Counted from the stretch's first letter, positions 1-9,709 are shown. The stretch: 64,000 bases of DNA from Muribaculaceae bacterium (GCA_017651515.1 JAGCCU010000051.1:44455-108454), one strand, 5' to 3'. Numbers and translations: made by a program. The notes: generated by a model not told the origin, from the letters alone.

Positions 1-1
1 C

Positions 2-763
2 GAGACACCCGACGGCTTCTACAAGATGGACATCGAAGGTTTGGAGCGCATATTCAAGGAGGAAAAACCACGTCTGATGGTGGTATGCAATCCTCATAAT
101 CCCATTGGCATCGCATGGGATGCCGACACGTTGCGCGAAGTGGCACGTCTGGCACATCAATATGGCGTTCTGTTGTTCAGTGACGAGATTCATGGCGACC
201 TGATGGTTTTCGGCCATCACCACACGCCACTTGCCACTGTGAGCGATGATGCCGCTGCAGTGACCATCACAATGGGCGCTCCCAGCAAGACGTTCAACAT
301 TGCCGGCCTCAAGAGTTCGTGGTGCGTAATCAAGAATCCTGAAGTGCGCAAGCCGTTCTTTGAATGGTTGGAGAACAACGAACTCTGCGTTCCTCACCTC
401 ATCGCTCTCACTGCCACCGAAGCTGCCTATCGCCATGGCGCTGAGTGGCTAAAGCAGTGCCTGCACTATATAGAGGAGAATATCTTAATGGTGGAAGACT
501 ATTGCCGACAGCACATCCCCGGCATCAAGGCCATCCGTCCACAGGCATCGTTCCTCGTGTGGCTCGACTGTTCAGGTCTGGGCCTGTGCCATGAAGCCGT
601 TCATGACCTGTTCATCAACAGTGCCCACCTGGCATTGAATGACGGCACGATGTTCGGGCCAACAGGCAGTTGCCACATGCGCCTTAACGTTGGTACGGCA
701 CGCTCGGTGCTTGAAAAGGCAATGCATCAGCTCGCCGATGCTGTGAACACGCTTAAACGTTGA
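2..763 (+). CDS. MalY/PatB-type PLP-dependent C-S lyase (5' truncated)
   Basis: This is the C-terminal 253 residues of a fold-type I aminotransferase of the MalY/PatB group, probably a cystathionine beta-lyase or related C-S lyase; the reading frame is open to the window edge, so the N terminus lies outside. Visible motifs are the cofactor-ring segment NPHNPIG, the aspartate in LLFSDEIHGD, and the PLP-binding lysine in GAPSKTFNIAGLKSS, which fits MalY/PatB better than aspartate aminotransferases. The carboxylate-binding arginine is in CHMRLNVG near the end. It is followed by a strong hairpin terminator and converges on the DUF3667 gene. Exact substrate cannot be told from sequence. Confidence 0.9.
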   Translation, partial: ETPDGFYKMDIEGLERIFKEEKPRLMVVCNPHNPIGIAWDADTLREVARLAHQYGVLLFSDEIHGDLMVFGHHHTPLATVSDDAAAVTITMGAPSKTFNIAGLKSSWCVIKNPEVRKPFFEWLENNELCVPHLIALTATEAAYRHGAEWLKQCLHYIEENILMVEDYCRQHIPGIKAIRPQASFLVWLDCSGLGLCHEAVHDLFINSAHLALNDGTMFGPTGSCHMRLNVGTARSVLEKAMHQLADAVNTLKR

Positions 764-796
764 TGCCTTGATATAATTAAACATATTATAAAAGAT

Positions 797-825
797 AAAG
801 TCCCGCCATAATGACGGGACTTTTT
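797..825. terminator. Rho-independent terminator, likely bidirectional
   Basis: A 9-bp perfect stem (AAAGTCCCG at 797-805, CGGGACTTT at 815-823) with a 9-nt loop is followed by T on the plus side and preceded by A on the other. It sits between convergent genes and could stop transcription from both sides. Confidence 0.85.
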
Positions 826-890
826 ATTGTTGCGATGTAACTAATACACAGCATCTACTTTGATCTATAAGGTGTTGCCATGATAAAATA

Positions 891-1970
891 TTATTCCAAC
901 AATACTTTGATCGATTTGATTAGATTCAAAAATGAGTTGTCTGTGGAGACCAAGTAGCAAAGAAGGGTCGTCAACAGTAGTATGCCAAAAGCCAACAAGG
1001 ATCTCCTATAGAAATGCCATGTGCTCCGTTTACACCAAGGCTTGATGTTGATTACATTAATCAGTTCAAGTGCCACCCACAAAAATGCCACCCTATCGAC
1101 TGTAGCTACCAGCGACACTAGCGATTCATGCTCTAAACCATGATTAAATAAGGCTTCCATGAAACGCACAAAGTGCACAACCACCTTGACAAATGATAAT
1201 GCCAACGGCACCAATATCAACAAGCGCCACAAGGTGCTCCACCGGCCATATCCGAACAATTGTCTGTAATCACAATAGATGATGACTGCTGCAATGACAA
1301 TTAGAATAATGGATGTAATGATGTCTAATTTCTCTTCAGAGACGAAAAAATAAAATGGAACTACGATGATGGTCACCAACGTGATAAACTGAACGGCAGT
1401 GAACACCTGTATGAAGAATCCCTGAGGCAGCGAGTGACGAGGAAACTTGGGCGCATATCGAAAGAGAAACCACACTGGCGCAATCAGTAAAGAAAAGAGC
1501 ATCAACATGTTAAAATCAAGGTGATTGTTCAACCATTGATCTAAAGTGTCGATATAATACTGCACGCCTGTAGATGTGATTGGGGTCACATTTTCTTCAC
1601 CAGTGTCTATGAAACTGGTGATAAACATTGACAATATTGCTACGATGACCAGCATCTTGACCGGAGGAAAACTCACTTGACGTTTGCCGCTGAGGTAATC
1701 GCGCATAAGATAACCAGGCCGCCATATCAACTGCCATAGAGTGTACAGCAGTGAACGAGTGCCCATTCCCCATATATCCATTATGCCTTGCCACACGCTA
1801 CGCCATGTAATAGGACCTTGGGTGGTTTTCTGACCGCAACGGGGACAATAATTATTATCGATTTTCTTGCCGCAGTTGCAACACACTTGAAGGTTTTTAC
1901 CGTCATGATACTCAAAGGGTTGCTCCTGCCAATTGCGGAATTGCCAATATTTGTCTTTAATCCAACTCAT
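891..1970 (-). CDS. DUF3667 zinc-ribbon integral membrane protein
   Basis: A 359-residue membrane protein of unknown function. The N terminus carries a zinc ribbon of two CxxC pairs, CCNCGKK near residue 30 and CPRCGQKT near residue 42, followed by a conserved stretch ending in a RPGYLMRDYLSGKR-like segment, which is the hallmark of DUF3667 in Bacteroidetes. About six hydrophobic segments follow (near residues 105-120, 150-170, 190-210, 215-235, 245-265 and 330-345). The start is the first ATG and no other gene overlaps it. It is transcribed alone, away from tRNA-Ser, and ends near the shared terminator. Function is unknown. Confidence 0.85.
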   Translation of the reverse strand: MSWIKDKYWQFRNWQEQPFEYHDGKNLQVCCNCGKKIDNNYCPRCGQKTTQGPITWRSVWQGIMDIWGMGTRSLLYTLWQLIWRPGYLMRDYLSGKRQVSFPPVKMLVIVAILSMFITSFIDTGEENVTPITSTGVQYYIDTLDQWLNNHLDFNMLMLFSLLIAPVWFLFRYAPKFPRHSLPQGFFIQVFTAVQFITLVTIIVVPFYFFVSEEKLDIITSIILIVIAAVIIYCDYRQLFGYGRWSTLWRLLILVPLALSFVKVVVHFVRFMEALFNHGLEHESLVSLVATVDRVAFLWVALELINVINIKPWCKRSTWHFYRRSLLAFGILLLTTLLCYLVSTDNSFLNLIKSIKVLLE

Positions 1971-2041
1971 AAAAAAGACAATTATGATGCTTTTTTTATC
2001 CCAAATCGGTCATTAGGCCGACAAAATGTTAATCTGAATAG

Positions 2042-2066
2042 AAAAGGCCTCCTACGAGGCCTTTTT
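2042..2066 (-). terminator. Terminator downstream of tRNA-Ser
   Basis: A 10-bp perfect stem (AAAAGGCCTC 2042-2051, GAGGCCTTTT 2056-2065) closes on a 4-nt loop. Read on the minus strand it lies just past the tRNA 3' end and finishes in a U run. The symmetric A and T tracts mean it may work both ways. Confidence 0.85.
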
Positions 2067-2072
2067 CGTTTG

Positions 2073-2160
2073 CGGAGTGACCGAGATTCGAACTCGGGAT
2101 ACGCTTTTGACGTATACACGCTTTCCAGGCGTGCCTCTTCAGCCACTCGAGCATCACTCC
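2073..2160 (-). tRNA. tRNA-Ser (GGA)
   Basis: An 88-nt class II tRNA. The acceptor stem pairs GGAGTGA with TCACTCC, with discriminator G. The anticodon loop CTGGAAA between CACGC and GCGTG stems gives GGA (complement at 2124-2126). The long variable arm pairs TACG with CGTA, as expected for serine, and the T arm pairs CCGAG with CTCGG around TTCGAAT. CCA is not encoded. A TAACTTTG -7 box on the minus strand at 2172-2179 lies 12 bp upstream; its -33 element is weak. Confidence 0.97.
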
Positions 2161-2243
2161 ATTTGCGGCTGCAAAGTTAGTAAAAATTATTGATTTGCCA
2201 CCACAAGGTAAGTTTTTTTACCACCTTTGCAGCGGTTTTGTCA

Positions 2244-3443
2244 TTATTGCAGTTTCGCCAATGCGGCTGCTATGCGACGTGCAGCCTCACGGATATTGTC
2301 GTCGCTGGTAGCATAACTCAAGCGAATGTATCCCGGGCAGCAGAAGGCATCGCCACTCACGGTAGCTACGTGTGCCTCGTTGAGCAGGTACATCGCTAGA
2401 TCATTTGCATCATTGATAATGGTGTCACCAGCCTTTTTACCGAACAGGGCGCTAACATCGGGGAAAAGATAGAAAGCACCGTCAGGCACGTTTACACGCA
2501 TACCAGGAATTTCCTTGAACAGGCTCACGATGAGGTTGCGACGGCGCTCAAAAGCCACACGCATATCCTCTACGCACTGCTGCGAGCCGTTATAGGCAGC
2601 CTCTGCTGCCTTCTGAGCTATTGATGATGGGCCACTAGTATATTGTCCTTGAAGTTTGGTGACTGCTTTGGCAAGCCACAATGGCGCAGCCAAATAACCG
2701 ATGCGCCATCCAGTCATGGCGTATGCCTTTGACACACCGTTGATGATGCACACTCGGTCGCGAATGTCTTCGAACTGTGCAAGCGACTCATGACCACCGA
2801 CATAGTTGATATGCTCATAAATCTCATCGGCAATAATCATCACCTGCTCGTGGCGTGCCAATACATCGGCAAGAGCACGCAACTCAGCACGGTTGTAGAT
2901 GCTGCCAGTTGGGTTAGATGGCGAACAAAGTATGATGAGACGAGTCTTAGGAGTGATGGCCGCTTCAAGCTGTGCAGGAGTAATCTTGAAGTTGTGGTCA
3001 AGCGTGGCAGGAACGAGCACGCTCTTGCCGCCAGCCAGGTTCACCATCTGCACATAGCTCACCCATGCCGGTGTGGGGATGATCACTTCATCACCAGGAT
3101 TCACCAGTGTCATCACGGCATTGCACAATGCATGCTTGGCACCATTACCCACCACGATTTGTTCGGGAGAATAGTCCAGATTATTCTCGCGACGCAACTT
3201 TTCACTGACAGCTTGACGTAGCGACAAATAACCTGGTACAGGCGAATAGAATGAGAAATTGTCGTCAACGGCCTGCTTTGCTGCCTGCTTAATGTGGTCG
3301 GGGGTGAAGAAGTCGGGTTCACCAACAGAAAGGTTAATCACGTCAACGCCCTGAGCCTTCAACTCAGCGCTTTTTTGCGACATGGCAAGCGTAGCACTGG
3401 GTGCCAGAGCCTGAATGCGATCGGAAATTGGATTTGTTGTCAT
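2244..3443 (-). CDS. aspC: Aspartate aminotransferase-family PLP enzyme
   Basis: A 399-residue class I aminotransferase, close to the bacterial aspartate aminotransferases of subgroup I-gamma, expected to exchange amino groups between aspartate and 2-oxoglutarate in the cytosol. Visible motifs: VGEPDFFTP near residue 40, the ring-binding NPTGSIYN, the aspartate in IIADEIYEH, the PLP Schiff-base lysine in GVSKAYAMTGWRIGY, and the substrate arginine in GYIRLSYA near the C terminus. Length is normal. It has its own sigma-ABfr promoter, back to back with that of metG. Exact substrate is inferred from family resemblance. Confidence 0.9.
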   Translation of the reverse strand: MTTNPISDRIQALAPSATLAMSQKSAELKAQGVDVINLSVGEPDFFTPDHIKQAAKQAVDDNFSFYSPVPGYLSLRQAVSEKLRRENNLDYSPEQIVVGNGAKHALCNAVMTLVNPGDEVIIPTPAWVSYVQMVNLAGGKSVLVPATLDHNFKITPAQLEAAITPKTRLIILCSPSNPTGSIYNRAELRALADVLARHEQVMIIADEIYEHINYVGGHESLAQFEDIRDRVCIINGVSKAYAMTGWRIGYLAAPLWLAKAVTKLQGQYTSGPSSIAQKAAEAAYNGSQQCVEDMRVAFERRRNLIVSLFKEIPGMRVNVPDGAFYLFPDVSALFGKKAGDTIINDANDLAMYLLNEAHVATVSGDAFCCPGYIRLSYATSDDNIREAARRIAAALAKLQ

Positions 3444-3477
3444 AGAAAATTATTAAGGTCAATTAGTTTTCGTGTTG

Positions 3478-3509
3478 CAAAATTACTGTAAACATAGGAA
3501 AAATCCAAA
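3478..3509 (-). promoter_or_regulatory. Sigma-ABfr promoter of aspC
   Basis: On the minus strand TTTG (complement at 3506-3509) is followed after 20 bp by TAATTTTG (complement at 3478-3485), a full match to the Bacteroidetes -33/-7 consensus. The aspC start codon is 35 bp downstream. Confidence 0.75.
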
Positions 3510-3513
3510 CTAG

Positions 3514-3545
3514 TTTGCATTTTCGCTCGTCTTGCAGTAATTTTG
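3514..3545 (+). promoter_or_regulatory. Sigma-ABfr promoter of metG
   Basis: TTTG at 3514-3517, 20 bp, TAATTTTG at 3538-3545: a full consensus match, 30 bp upstream of the metG start. Only 4 bp separate its -33 box from that of the divergent aspC promoter, so the two polymerases probably compete. Confidence 0.75.
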
Positions 3546-3575
3546 CAGCCTGAAAATCAAGAATGAATAAAAATA

Positions 3576-5639
3576 ATGGAGAAGAAAAACTATAAACGCA
3601 CATTGGTGACCACGGCTCTACCATACGCCAACGGTCCTGTTCACATCGGCCATCTGGCTGGAGTATATGTTCCTGCCGACATCTATGTAAGATATTTGCG
3701 TCTCAAGGGTGAGGAAGTGATGATGGTGGGTGGCAGCGACGAACATGGTGTACCAGTCACTCAACGTGCCCGCAAGGAGGGCATCACTACCCAGGAAGTA
3801 GTTGATCGCTATCACGAACTTATCAAGGAATCGTTCAAAGAATTCGGTATTTCCTACGATATTTACAGTCGCACGACATCAAAGATTCATCATCAGTTTG
3901 CCTCAGATTTCTTCCGCAAACTCTATGACGAGGGCAAGTTGGTGGAAAAGACTACAAAACAGTTTTACGACGAAGCCGAGCAGCGTTTCCTTACCGACCG
4001 CGACGTAGTGGGCGAATGTCCCTATTGCCACCATCCCAAGGCATACGGCAATCAGTGCGAAGATGGTTGCCAGCGCAGCCTTGAGCCCACAGAGTTGATC
4101 AATCCTCATGCCAAGGAAAGTGGCGCAGTGCCTGTGCTGCGTGATTCCACAAACTGGTATTTGCCATTGAATGAATATCAGGAGTGGCTAAAGCAGTGGA
4201 TTCTGGAAGGGCACAAGGAGTGGCGCACCAATGTCTATGGGCAGTGTAAGTCTTGGCTTGATATGGACTTTGAGCCGCGTGCCATGACTCGTGACCTGGA
4301 CTGGGGTATTCCAGTGCCTGTTGAAGGTGCTGAAGGCAAGGTGCTTTATGTGTGGTTTGATGCTCCCATTGGATACATCAGCAATACTAAGGAACTGTGT
4401 GACGCACAGCCTGAGCGCTGGGGTACATGGCAGAAGTGGTGGCAAGACGAAGAAACCCGACTGATTCACTTCATCGGCAAGGACAACATCGTGTTCCACT
4501 GCATTATTTTCCCGACGATGATGAAGGCTCATGGCGATTATATCATGCCCGACAATGTGCCTGCCAATGAGTTCCTGAACTTGGAGAATGACAAGATTTC
4601 TACCAGCCGTAACTGGGCGGTGTGGCTGCACGAATACTTAAAGGATTTCCCAGGTAAGCAGGATGTTCTTCGCTATGTGCTCACCGCCAATGCTCCAGAG
4701 ACTAAGGACAACGATTTCACATGGCGCGACTTCCAGGCTCGCAACAACAACGAATTGGTGGCCATCCTCGGCAACTTCGTGAACCGTGCCATTGTGCTCA
4801 CTCACAAGTATTTTGACGGCGTAATTCCCGCTGTTGGAGAACTCAATGATTATGATCGGCAGACACTTGACGAATTCAAGGATGTAAAGGCCACGTTGAG
4901 TCAGAACATCGAAAACTTCCACTTCCGTGAGGCACAAAAAGATGCCATGAACCTGGCTCGAATCGGTAACAAATACCTTGCCGACACCGAACCTTGGAAG
5001 TTGGCAAAGGTCGACATGGAGCGCGTTAAGACCATCATGAACATCGCCTTGCAGATATCGGCAAACCTCGCTATAGCATTTGAGCCATTCTTGCCGTTCA
5101 GTGCAGCCAAGTTGCGCGACATGCTGGGAATGAAAGAAGTGCCTTGGGATAAATTGGGTGACATCGACATTCTTACCGCTGGTAGTACAATTGAACAACC
5201 GGTGCTGCTGTTTGAGAAGATTGACGACAGTGTGATACAAGCTCAGATTGACCGCCTTGAGCGAATCAAGCAAGAGAATATTATCAAGAATTTCCAGCCC
5301 AAGGCTATTGCCGAGCCATGTACCTTTGACGACTTCACGAAGCTTGACATCCGCGTAGGTACAGTGCTGGAATGCGAAAAGGTGAAAAAGGCCGACAAAC
5401 TGCTCAAGTTCACCATCGACGACGGACTCAAAGGACGTACCATAGTGAGCGGCATAGCAAAGTGGTATCAGCCCGAAGAACTCATCGGCAAGCAGGTCTG
5501 CTTCATTGCCAACTTCCCGACACGCACCCTCAAGGGCGTGGAGAGCCAAGGCATGATACTCAGTGCCGAGGATGCCGACGGCCGTCTGGTCGTCATCGGC
5601 CCGACCGGCCCCGTCAAGCCCGGCGTCCAAGTCGGATGA
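3576..5639 (+). CDS. metG: Methionyl-tRNA synthetase
   Basis: A 687-residue class I synthetase that charges tRNA-Met in the cytosol. The HIGH motif is HIGH at residues 23-26, the zinc knuckle has cysteines in ECPYCHH and QCEDGC near residues 148-166, and the KMSKS loop is KISTSR at 340-345, a form common in Bacteroidetes. The anticodon-binding helices follow, and residues about 580-687 form the C-terminal tRNA-binding (Trbp111-like) domain with [13 protein letters not shown] and [10 protein letters not shown], which mediates dimerisation in the long form of the enzyme. Length is that of the long form. A strong hairpin terminator lies 20 bp after the stop. Confidence 0.98.
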   Translation: MEKKNYKRTLVTTALPYANGPVHIGHLAGVYVPADIYVRYLRLKGEEVMMVGGSDEHGVPVTQRARKEGITTQEVVDRYHELIKESFKEFGISYDIYSRTTSKIHHQFASDFFRKLYDEGKLVEKTTKQFYDEAEQRFLTDRDVVGECPYCHHPKAYGNQCEDGCQRSLEPTELINPHAKESGAVPVLRDSTNWYLPLNEYQEWLKQWILEGHKEWRTNVYGQCKSWLDMDFEPRAMTRDLDWGIPVPVEGAEGKVLYVWFDAPIGYISNTKELCDAQPERWGTWQKWWQDEETRLIHFIGKDNIVFHCIIFPTMMKAHGDYIMPDNVPANEFLNLENDKISTSRNWAVWLHEYLKDFPGKQDVLRYVLTANAPETKDNDFTWRDFQARNNNELVAILGNFVNRAIVLTHKYFDGVIPAVGELNDYDRQTLDEFKDVKATLSQNIENFHFREAQKDAMNLARIGNKYLADTEPWKLAKVDMERVKTIMNIALQISANLAIAFEPFLPFSAAKLRDMLGMKEVPWDKLGDIDILTAGSTIEQPVLLFEKIDDSVIQAQIDRLERIKQENIIKNFQPKAIAEPCTFDDFTKLDIRVGTVLECEKVKKADKLLKFTIDDGLKGRTIVSGIAKWYQPEELIGKQVCFIANFPTRTLKGVESQGMILSAEDADGRLVVIGPTGPVKPGVQVG

Positions 5640-5659
5640 CAATTACTGATATAGTGAAA

Positions 5660-5695
5660 GAGGCGAGTTGCACATTCTGTAACTCGCCTCTTCAT
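5660..5695. terminator. Terminator between metG and the glycosyltransferase
   Basis: A 10-bp perfect stem (GAGGCGAGTT 5660-5669, AACTCGCCTC 5681-5690) with an 11-nt loop. It lies between two convergent genes and probably ends metG; the T run after it is short. Confidence 0.75.
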
Positions 5696-5727
5696 ATTTC
5701 GCATCTTGGTTCTTGTATCTTGAATAT

Positions 5728-6822
5728 CTAAAACAGCGACTTGTATAGATCTGTGACTTGGCGATAGAAGACGTCGTAGCTCAGATGGTCATCAAAGTCT
5801 GCTTTTGCTCGGTTTCCGATACGGTTTCGCATGGCTTCATCTTCAATGAGGTTCTTCATTGCGGCAGCCAAGCTGAAGTGGTTCTGTGGTTCTACGAGTA
5901 TGCCGTTTTTCCCATCAGTCACATATTCAGTCTGAGCACCGTTATTTGTGCTGATATGTGCCTTGCCTTGCATCATGTATTCAAGGTTGGAGATGCCGTA
6001 AGCTTCGGGTTCCACCGATGGCAGGACGCCGAAGTCACATTGCTTGATGATGTCGGCAATGTTCTCCTGGAAACCAAGCAACGACACGTTGCGTACAAGC
6101 TGTTTCTCTACGATAAAACCTTTGAGTTCACTCACATATTTTTGCTTGCCTTCGCCCACAATGGCCAGTTTGAACGAATTCCTGTTGAGTTGACTGGCAG
6201 CTCGCAGCAGCACGTCGATTCCTTTTTCGGGACAGATACGTCCGTGACACAGGATGAGAGTTTGGCTAGGCTCAACGGCAAGACGTTGTCGCAGGTCGAT
6301 GGCGGGTTCGGCAAATGGATTCTCCATCACGCTTTCATGAATGGTGGATGCCCGTGAGCGGTCGAACTTCTTGAATGAGTTGACCCATGTGTCATAAGCA
6401 AGTTGTGACGCGAATATATAGTGGTCGATGGAACGGTACAACTTTCGATAAAGATAGTTGGAATTGGGCTTGCAGATGCCGTGAACGGTCATCACTACGC
6501 GGGTGTTGGGATTTTCACTCATACGGCGAGCCATGACTGCGGCAAAGGCATCGTGGAACGTATGGACATGAACCACGTTGTGTCCCTTGCGAAGCAGCCT
6601 TGCGAAGCGCATTGGTGAGTCAAGGTCGGTAATACCCTTAAGCGGCAGGATGGAGATGGGTATTTCCAGTCGCCTGAAGTGAGTGAGTACCGTTTTGTGT
6701 TTTCGACACACCACCTCGACGTAGAAATCGTTGTCGTTGCGAAGCTTGGTGGTCAGTCCGTAGGCATATTCTTCGGCACCGGTCCAGTTCTTGTGTGATA
6801 CTATGTGAAAAACGTTGATCAT
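5728..6822 (-). CDS. Glycosyltransferase family 4 (GT-B fold)
   Basis: A 364-residue GT-B glycosyltransferase. The C-terminal Rossmann half shows LILCHGRICPEKGIDVLL (donor-site G-R-x-x-x-E-K-G), VGEGKQKYVSELK, and the E-x7-E motif in EPEAYGISNLEYM, where the two glutamates bind the sugar-nucleotide. The N-terminal half carries VHVHTFHDAFAAV. It probably adds a sugar to a surface glycan or lipid carrier on the cytosolic face of the inner membrane. It is the last gene of a five-gene minus-strand operon and begins 9 bp after the CotH-dockerin gene, so a link to envelope modification is likely but inferred. Stop codon is TAG. Confidence 0.9.
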   Translation of the reverse strand: MINVFHIVSHKNWTGAEEYAYGLTTKLRNDNDFYVEVVCRKHKTVLTHFRRLEIPISILPLKGITDLDSPMRFARLLRKGHNVVHVHTFHDAFAAVMARRMSENPNTRVVMTVHGICKPNSNYLYRKLYRSIDHYIFASQLAYDTWVNSFKKFDRSRASTIHESVMENPFAEPAIDLRQRLAVEPSQTLILCHGRICPEKGIDVLLRAASQLNRNSFKLAIVGEGKQKYVSELKGFIVEKQLVRNVSLLGFQENIADIIKQCDFGVLPSVEPEAYGISNLEYMMQGKAHISTNNGAQTEYVTDGKNGILVEPQNHFSLAAAMKNLIEDEAMRNRIGNRAKADFDDHLSYDVFYRQVTDLYKSLF

Positions 6823-6831
6823 TTCATCGTG

Positions 6832-8577
6832 TCAATCGTTAGGTAGGCCTAAGATAATGTTAATGGTGTAGTTGACGTCAGCCACATCGACTCGTGAGTC
6901 ATAGTTGGCATCACCTATAGGCGTGCCAGGAATAAAGTTGAGAATCATGTTGATGATTTGGTTCACATCACTCACGTCTATTATTCCATCGTCGTTCACA
7001 TCACCTCTTTTTATGCGATGTTCTACAAATACGTAGTCATCAAGGTATTTCATGCGTCGCGGAATCCAGTTTACTATATAAGACAACTCACTGTCGAAGT
7101 CGATATTGGTCATCAGCAATGCATCTGGATTGTAGCGATTTTGCTCGCGGGTGGCAGTGCCACTTCGCTTGAGCATGTCAATCACTTCGATGAAACGGTT
7201 GCACAATGAGTCATCGCTGAGTTCTACGCTACGCAGTTCTTGATAGCGCTGGTTGACCTTGGCATTGAATCCGTCCACGTCAAGCGAGCGCAGTCGCTTC
7301 AGGAAACGGTGATGATTGTAAACGTTGTTCATAAAATCATTCCATGGCTGTACTCGGTCGCCATGCATGCTTGTGACTTTCCAGTCCTGACCGAATGATA
7401 CGTCAATGTCCCACATCGCCGGGGTGAGTTTCTCGCTTTGAGTGCGGTCGTAGCAGCCCCAATAGACGTTCTTGCCTTCGCTGTCGAAAGCAAACAGCGC
7501 CTCGCAGAAAATATAATAGTCAATTATAGCTGGTATATCGACGCGATCGGCTATCTGTTCGGCAAATGTCTCGTCATCGGCATAAGCCGACAGCACACCC
7601 AGATTGTAGAGTGGGGTATAGTCGGTGGGATGCACCTCTTCGATGTCGGGATACTTGATCTCAAACTTGTCGAATCGTGTGTAATAGCCGTTTGGCACTT
7701 TTGGCGGCATGGTGTCCATGAGCGTGACACGAGAACGGTCATCGGCCTTCCACAGCAGACCATGAATTTGCATGGTATCTTCTTCATATTTGACGAGCCT
7801 CATCTGTTTGCGGTCTATCGGCTCGCACATATCGTAAAGCCCAATGTATTCGCCATTGCGGAACAACTCAACCAGTTGCCCGCGAGTTGCAGTACGGGCG
7901 CGCGGTTGCTCGTCAGAGTAATATGGTTTCGTTGCCATGTCGTTCCATAGTCCAGCACACACATAGTTGCGGACACGCAAAAGGTCGGCCGCACCACCTT
8001 CAAGCACCCAGTTGTTGTCTTCACGCAGATTGGCAAATGGGCGGATGTCGAGTTTGTTCCCTTCGGCATCGACGAATTTCACGCGGTAGCCGCGTTTTAC
8101 AACGTTATTCTGGTTGGTAAGACTGCCTCTGTATCGAACCTTTGCGAGTGCCGAGATGTCTTCATCATCGGGACGCATTATAGAGAACGGCAAGGTAACA
8201 AAGTCAAGTTTGTTTACAATCCCGTTAAACTCTACTATTGGCAGGAATGTGAACTGAAGGCTGGCTGTGAGGGTTTTGCCCTCAGAAGTGAGAGCTTCGA
8301 CGGCTATGGCAGATGTGCCGTTTATAATCCCAAAGGATATTGAGTCGCCGCTGGTCACCGATATGTTGTCGATGGTCACGGCGCTTATTGTATCGCCGAA
8401 TGTGACCAGTGCTTTAAAAGATTGACCGAAATTGTCTTCAGGTATGCTGCACAACCACATTCCGCGGCTCTCATCAGATGCTACGCGATGGCCGTTGATA
8501 TATACCTGAGCATGGCTGTTGCTTGCTGTGAGCAGTGCAGCAAAAATTGTAACGTATGTGAATAGTCTAAGTTTCAT
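6832..8577 (-). CDS. Secreted CotH kinase-like protein with C-terminal dockerin-like module
   Basis: I place the start at the ATG at 8577 rather than the longer frame from 8661, because the protein then opens with a clear signal peptide (MKLRLFTYVTIFAALLTASN, cleaved near SHAQ) and the upstream gene stops 4 bp before. The 581-residue product has a CotH domain at about 150-480: RYRGSLTNQ, KRGYRVKFVD, ELFRNGEYIGLYDMCEPIDR, and the metal-binding WDIDVSFGQDW. CotH proteins are atypical protein kinases in Bacillus spore coats. The last 60 residues are two dockerin-type calcium loops, DVNDDGIIDVSDVN and DANYDSRVDVADVN, each followed by a helix. Substrate is unknown. Confidence 0.85.
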   Translation of the reverse strand: MKLRLFTYVTIFAALLTASNSHAQVYINGHRVASDESRGMWLCSIPEDNFGQSFKALVTFGDTISAVTIDNISVTSGDSISFGIINGTSAIAVEALTSEGKTLTASLQFTFLPIVEFNGIVNKLDFVTLPFSIMRPDDEDISALAKVRYRGSLTNQNNVVKRGYRVKFVDAEGNKLDIRPFANLREDNNWVLEGGAADLLRVRNYVCAGLWNDMATKPYYSDEQPRARTATRGQLVELFRNGEYIGLYDMCEPIDRKQMRLVKYEEDTMQIHGLLWKADDRSRVTLMDTMPPKVPNGYYTRFDKFEIKYPDIEEVHPTDYTPLYNLGVLSAYADDETFAEQIADRVDIPAIIDYYIFCEALFAFDSEGKNVYWGCYDRTQSEKLTPAMWDIDVSFGQDWKVTSMHGDRVQPWNDFMNNVYNHHRFLKRLRSLDVDGFNAKVNQRYQELRSVELSDDSLCNRFIEVIDMLKRSGTATREQNRYNPDALLMTNIDFDSELSYIVNWIPRRMKYLDDYVFVEHRIKRGDVNDDGIIDVSDVNQIINMILNFIPGTPIGDANYDSRVDVADVNYTINIILGLPND

Positions 8578-8581
8578 AGAA

Positions 8582-9709
8582 TTAAATATCCTTAGTAAAT
8601 GCGCGGCGGCGCTTGTTTTGTCTGGTGTCAAAATATTGCCATTGCTGCTGCACTTTTTCATTCTCTTCTAGTTCATGGCCGGTGTCAGCCCATTTGTAAC
8701 CGAACTTGTTGAAATGAGGAATGAGGTCGGTGAAGAACAAAGCGTTCACACCTTTGTTCTGATACTCCGGCTTCACTGCTATGAGCAACAGGTCGACAGT
8801 GTCATTTTTCTTGAATGCTTTGAGTAGATGGTACCAGCCAATGGGGAACAAGCGTCCACGACACTTGATGAGTGCCTTCGACATCGATGGAATGGTAATG
8901 CCTACGCCTATCAACTCACCGTCAGGCTTTACGACCATCGACAGGTCTTCCAGTGGCAGGAATGGCAGATACATCTTTATGTAATGCTTGATTTGCTTTT
9001 CGCTTAATGGTGAGTAGCCGAAAAGGTCATCGTAGGCCTCGTTTATGAGTTTGAAGATGGCGTTGCCGTAGTCACGGACAAGTGCCTTGCGGTCGGTATA
9101 TTTGATATTGTCCACATTGAGGCGCTTGCGAACGATCTCGGCGACTCGGGCCATCTTGGGCGGAACCTCTTCAGGGACGTTGATTCTGTATTCCAACCAG
9201 TCAACATCCTTTACGAATCCCATACGCTCCATCTGGCGTGGATAATATTCATAGTTATATATCGTGGCTTGTGTGCTCACTTCGTCAAATCCTTCGATGA
9301 GCATGCCCTCTTGGTCCATGTCGGTAAATCCCAGAGGGCCTGTCAGGCAGGTCATACCTTTGCTGCGAGCCCAGTCCGAAACCGCATTGAACAATGCATC
9401 CACCACTTCGTCATCATCGATGAAATCAACGAAGCTAAATCGTCCTTCTGCCTTGCCGCTGCGTTCATTAACCAACTTGTTGATGATACCAGCTATGCGG
9501 CCTACGGGTTTTCCGTCGCGGAAAGCCATGTAATAAATGCTTTCACAGTAGTCAAAAGCTGGATTTTCTGTTGGAAGCAACGTGTTCAACTCATCGTTGA
9601 TAAGTGAAGGCACATAATACTTATTATTGCGGTAAAGCGTGTCGATAGGGAATTTGACAAATCGCTTCAACTCGCGCTTTGTGGGGCTTATTTCTCTTAT
9701 TTCAATCAT
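8582..9709 (-). CDS. GNAT-superfamily-like N-acyltransferase
   Basis: A 375-residue cytosolic protein that looks like a two-lobed GNAT acyltransferase. The C-terminal lobe contains LLLIAVKPEYQNKGVNALFF, which fits the acetyl-CoA pyrophosphate loop (Q/R-x-x-G), followed by the helix and a G-x-E-L-E segment. The N-terminal lobe contains FRDGKPVGRIAGIINK, a typical GNAT beta strand pair. Full-length homologues of this kind are common in Bacteroidetes but uncharacterised. The gene sits between the 34-residue miniprotein and the CotH gene in one operon, 4 bp from the latter. The acceptor is unknown. Confidence 0.7.
   Translation of the reverse strand: MIEIREISPTKRELKRFVKFPIDTLYRNNKYYVPSLINDELNTLLPTENPAFDYCESIYYMAFRDGKPVGRIAGIINKLVNERSGKAEGRFSFVDFIDDDEVVDALFNAVSDWARSKGMTCLTGPLGFTDMDQEGMLIEGFDEVSTQATIYNYEYYPRQMERMGFVKDVDWLEYRINVPEEVPPKMARVAEIVRKRLNVDNIKYTDRKALVRDYGNAIFKLINEAYDDLFGYSPLSEKQIKHYIKMYLPFLPLEDLSMVVKPDGELIGVGITIPSMSKALIKCRGRLFPIGWYHLLKAFKKNDTVDLLLIAVKPEYQNKGVNALFFTDLIPHFNKFGYKWADTGHELEENEKVQQQWQYFDTRQNKRRRAFTKDI

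Noticed and set aside
4638-5642. 334-residue minus-strand frame inside metG
   Set aside because: It is antisense to a perfectly conserved methionyl-tRNA synthetase and shows no domain.
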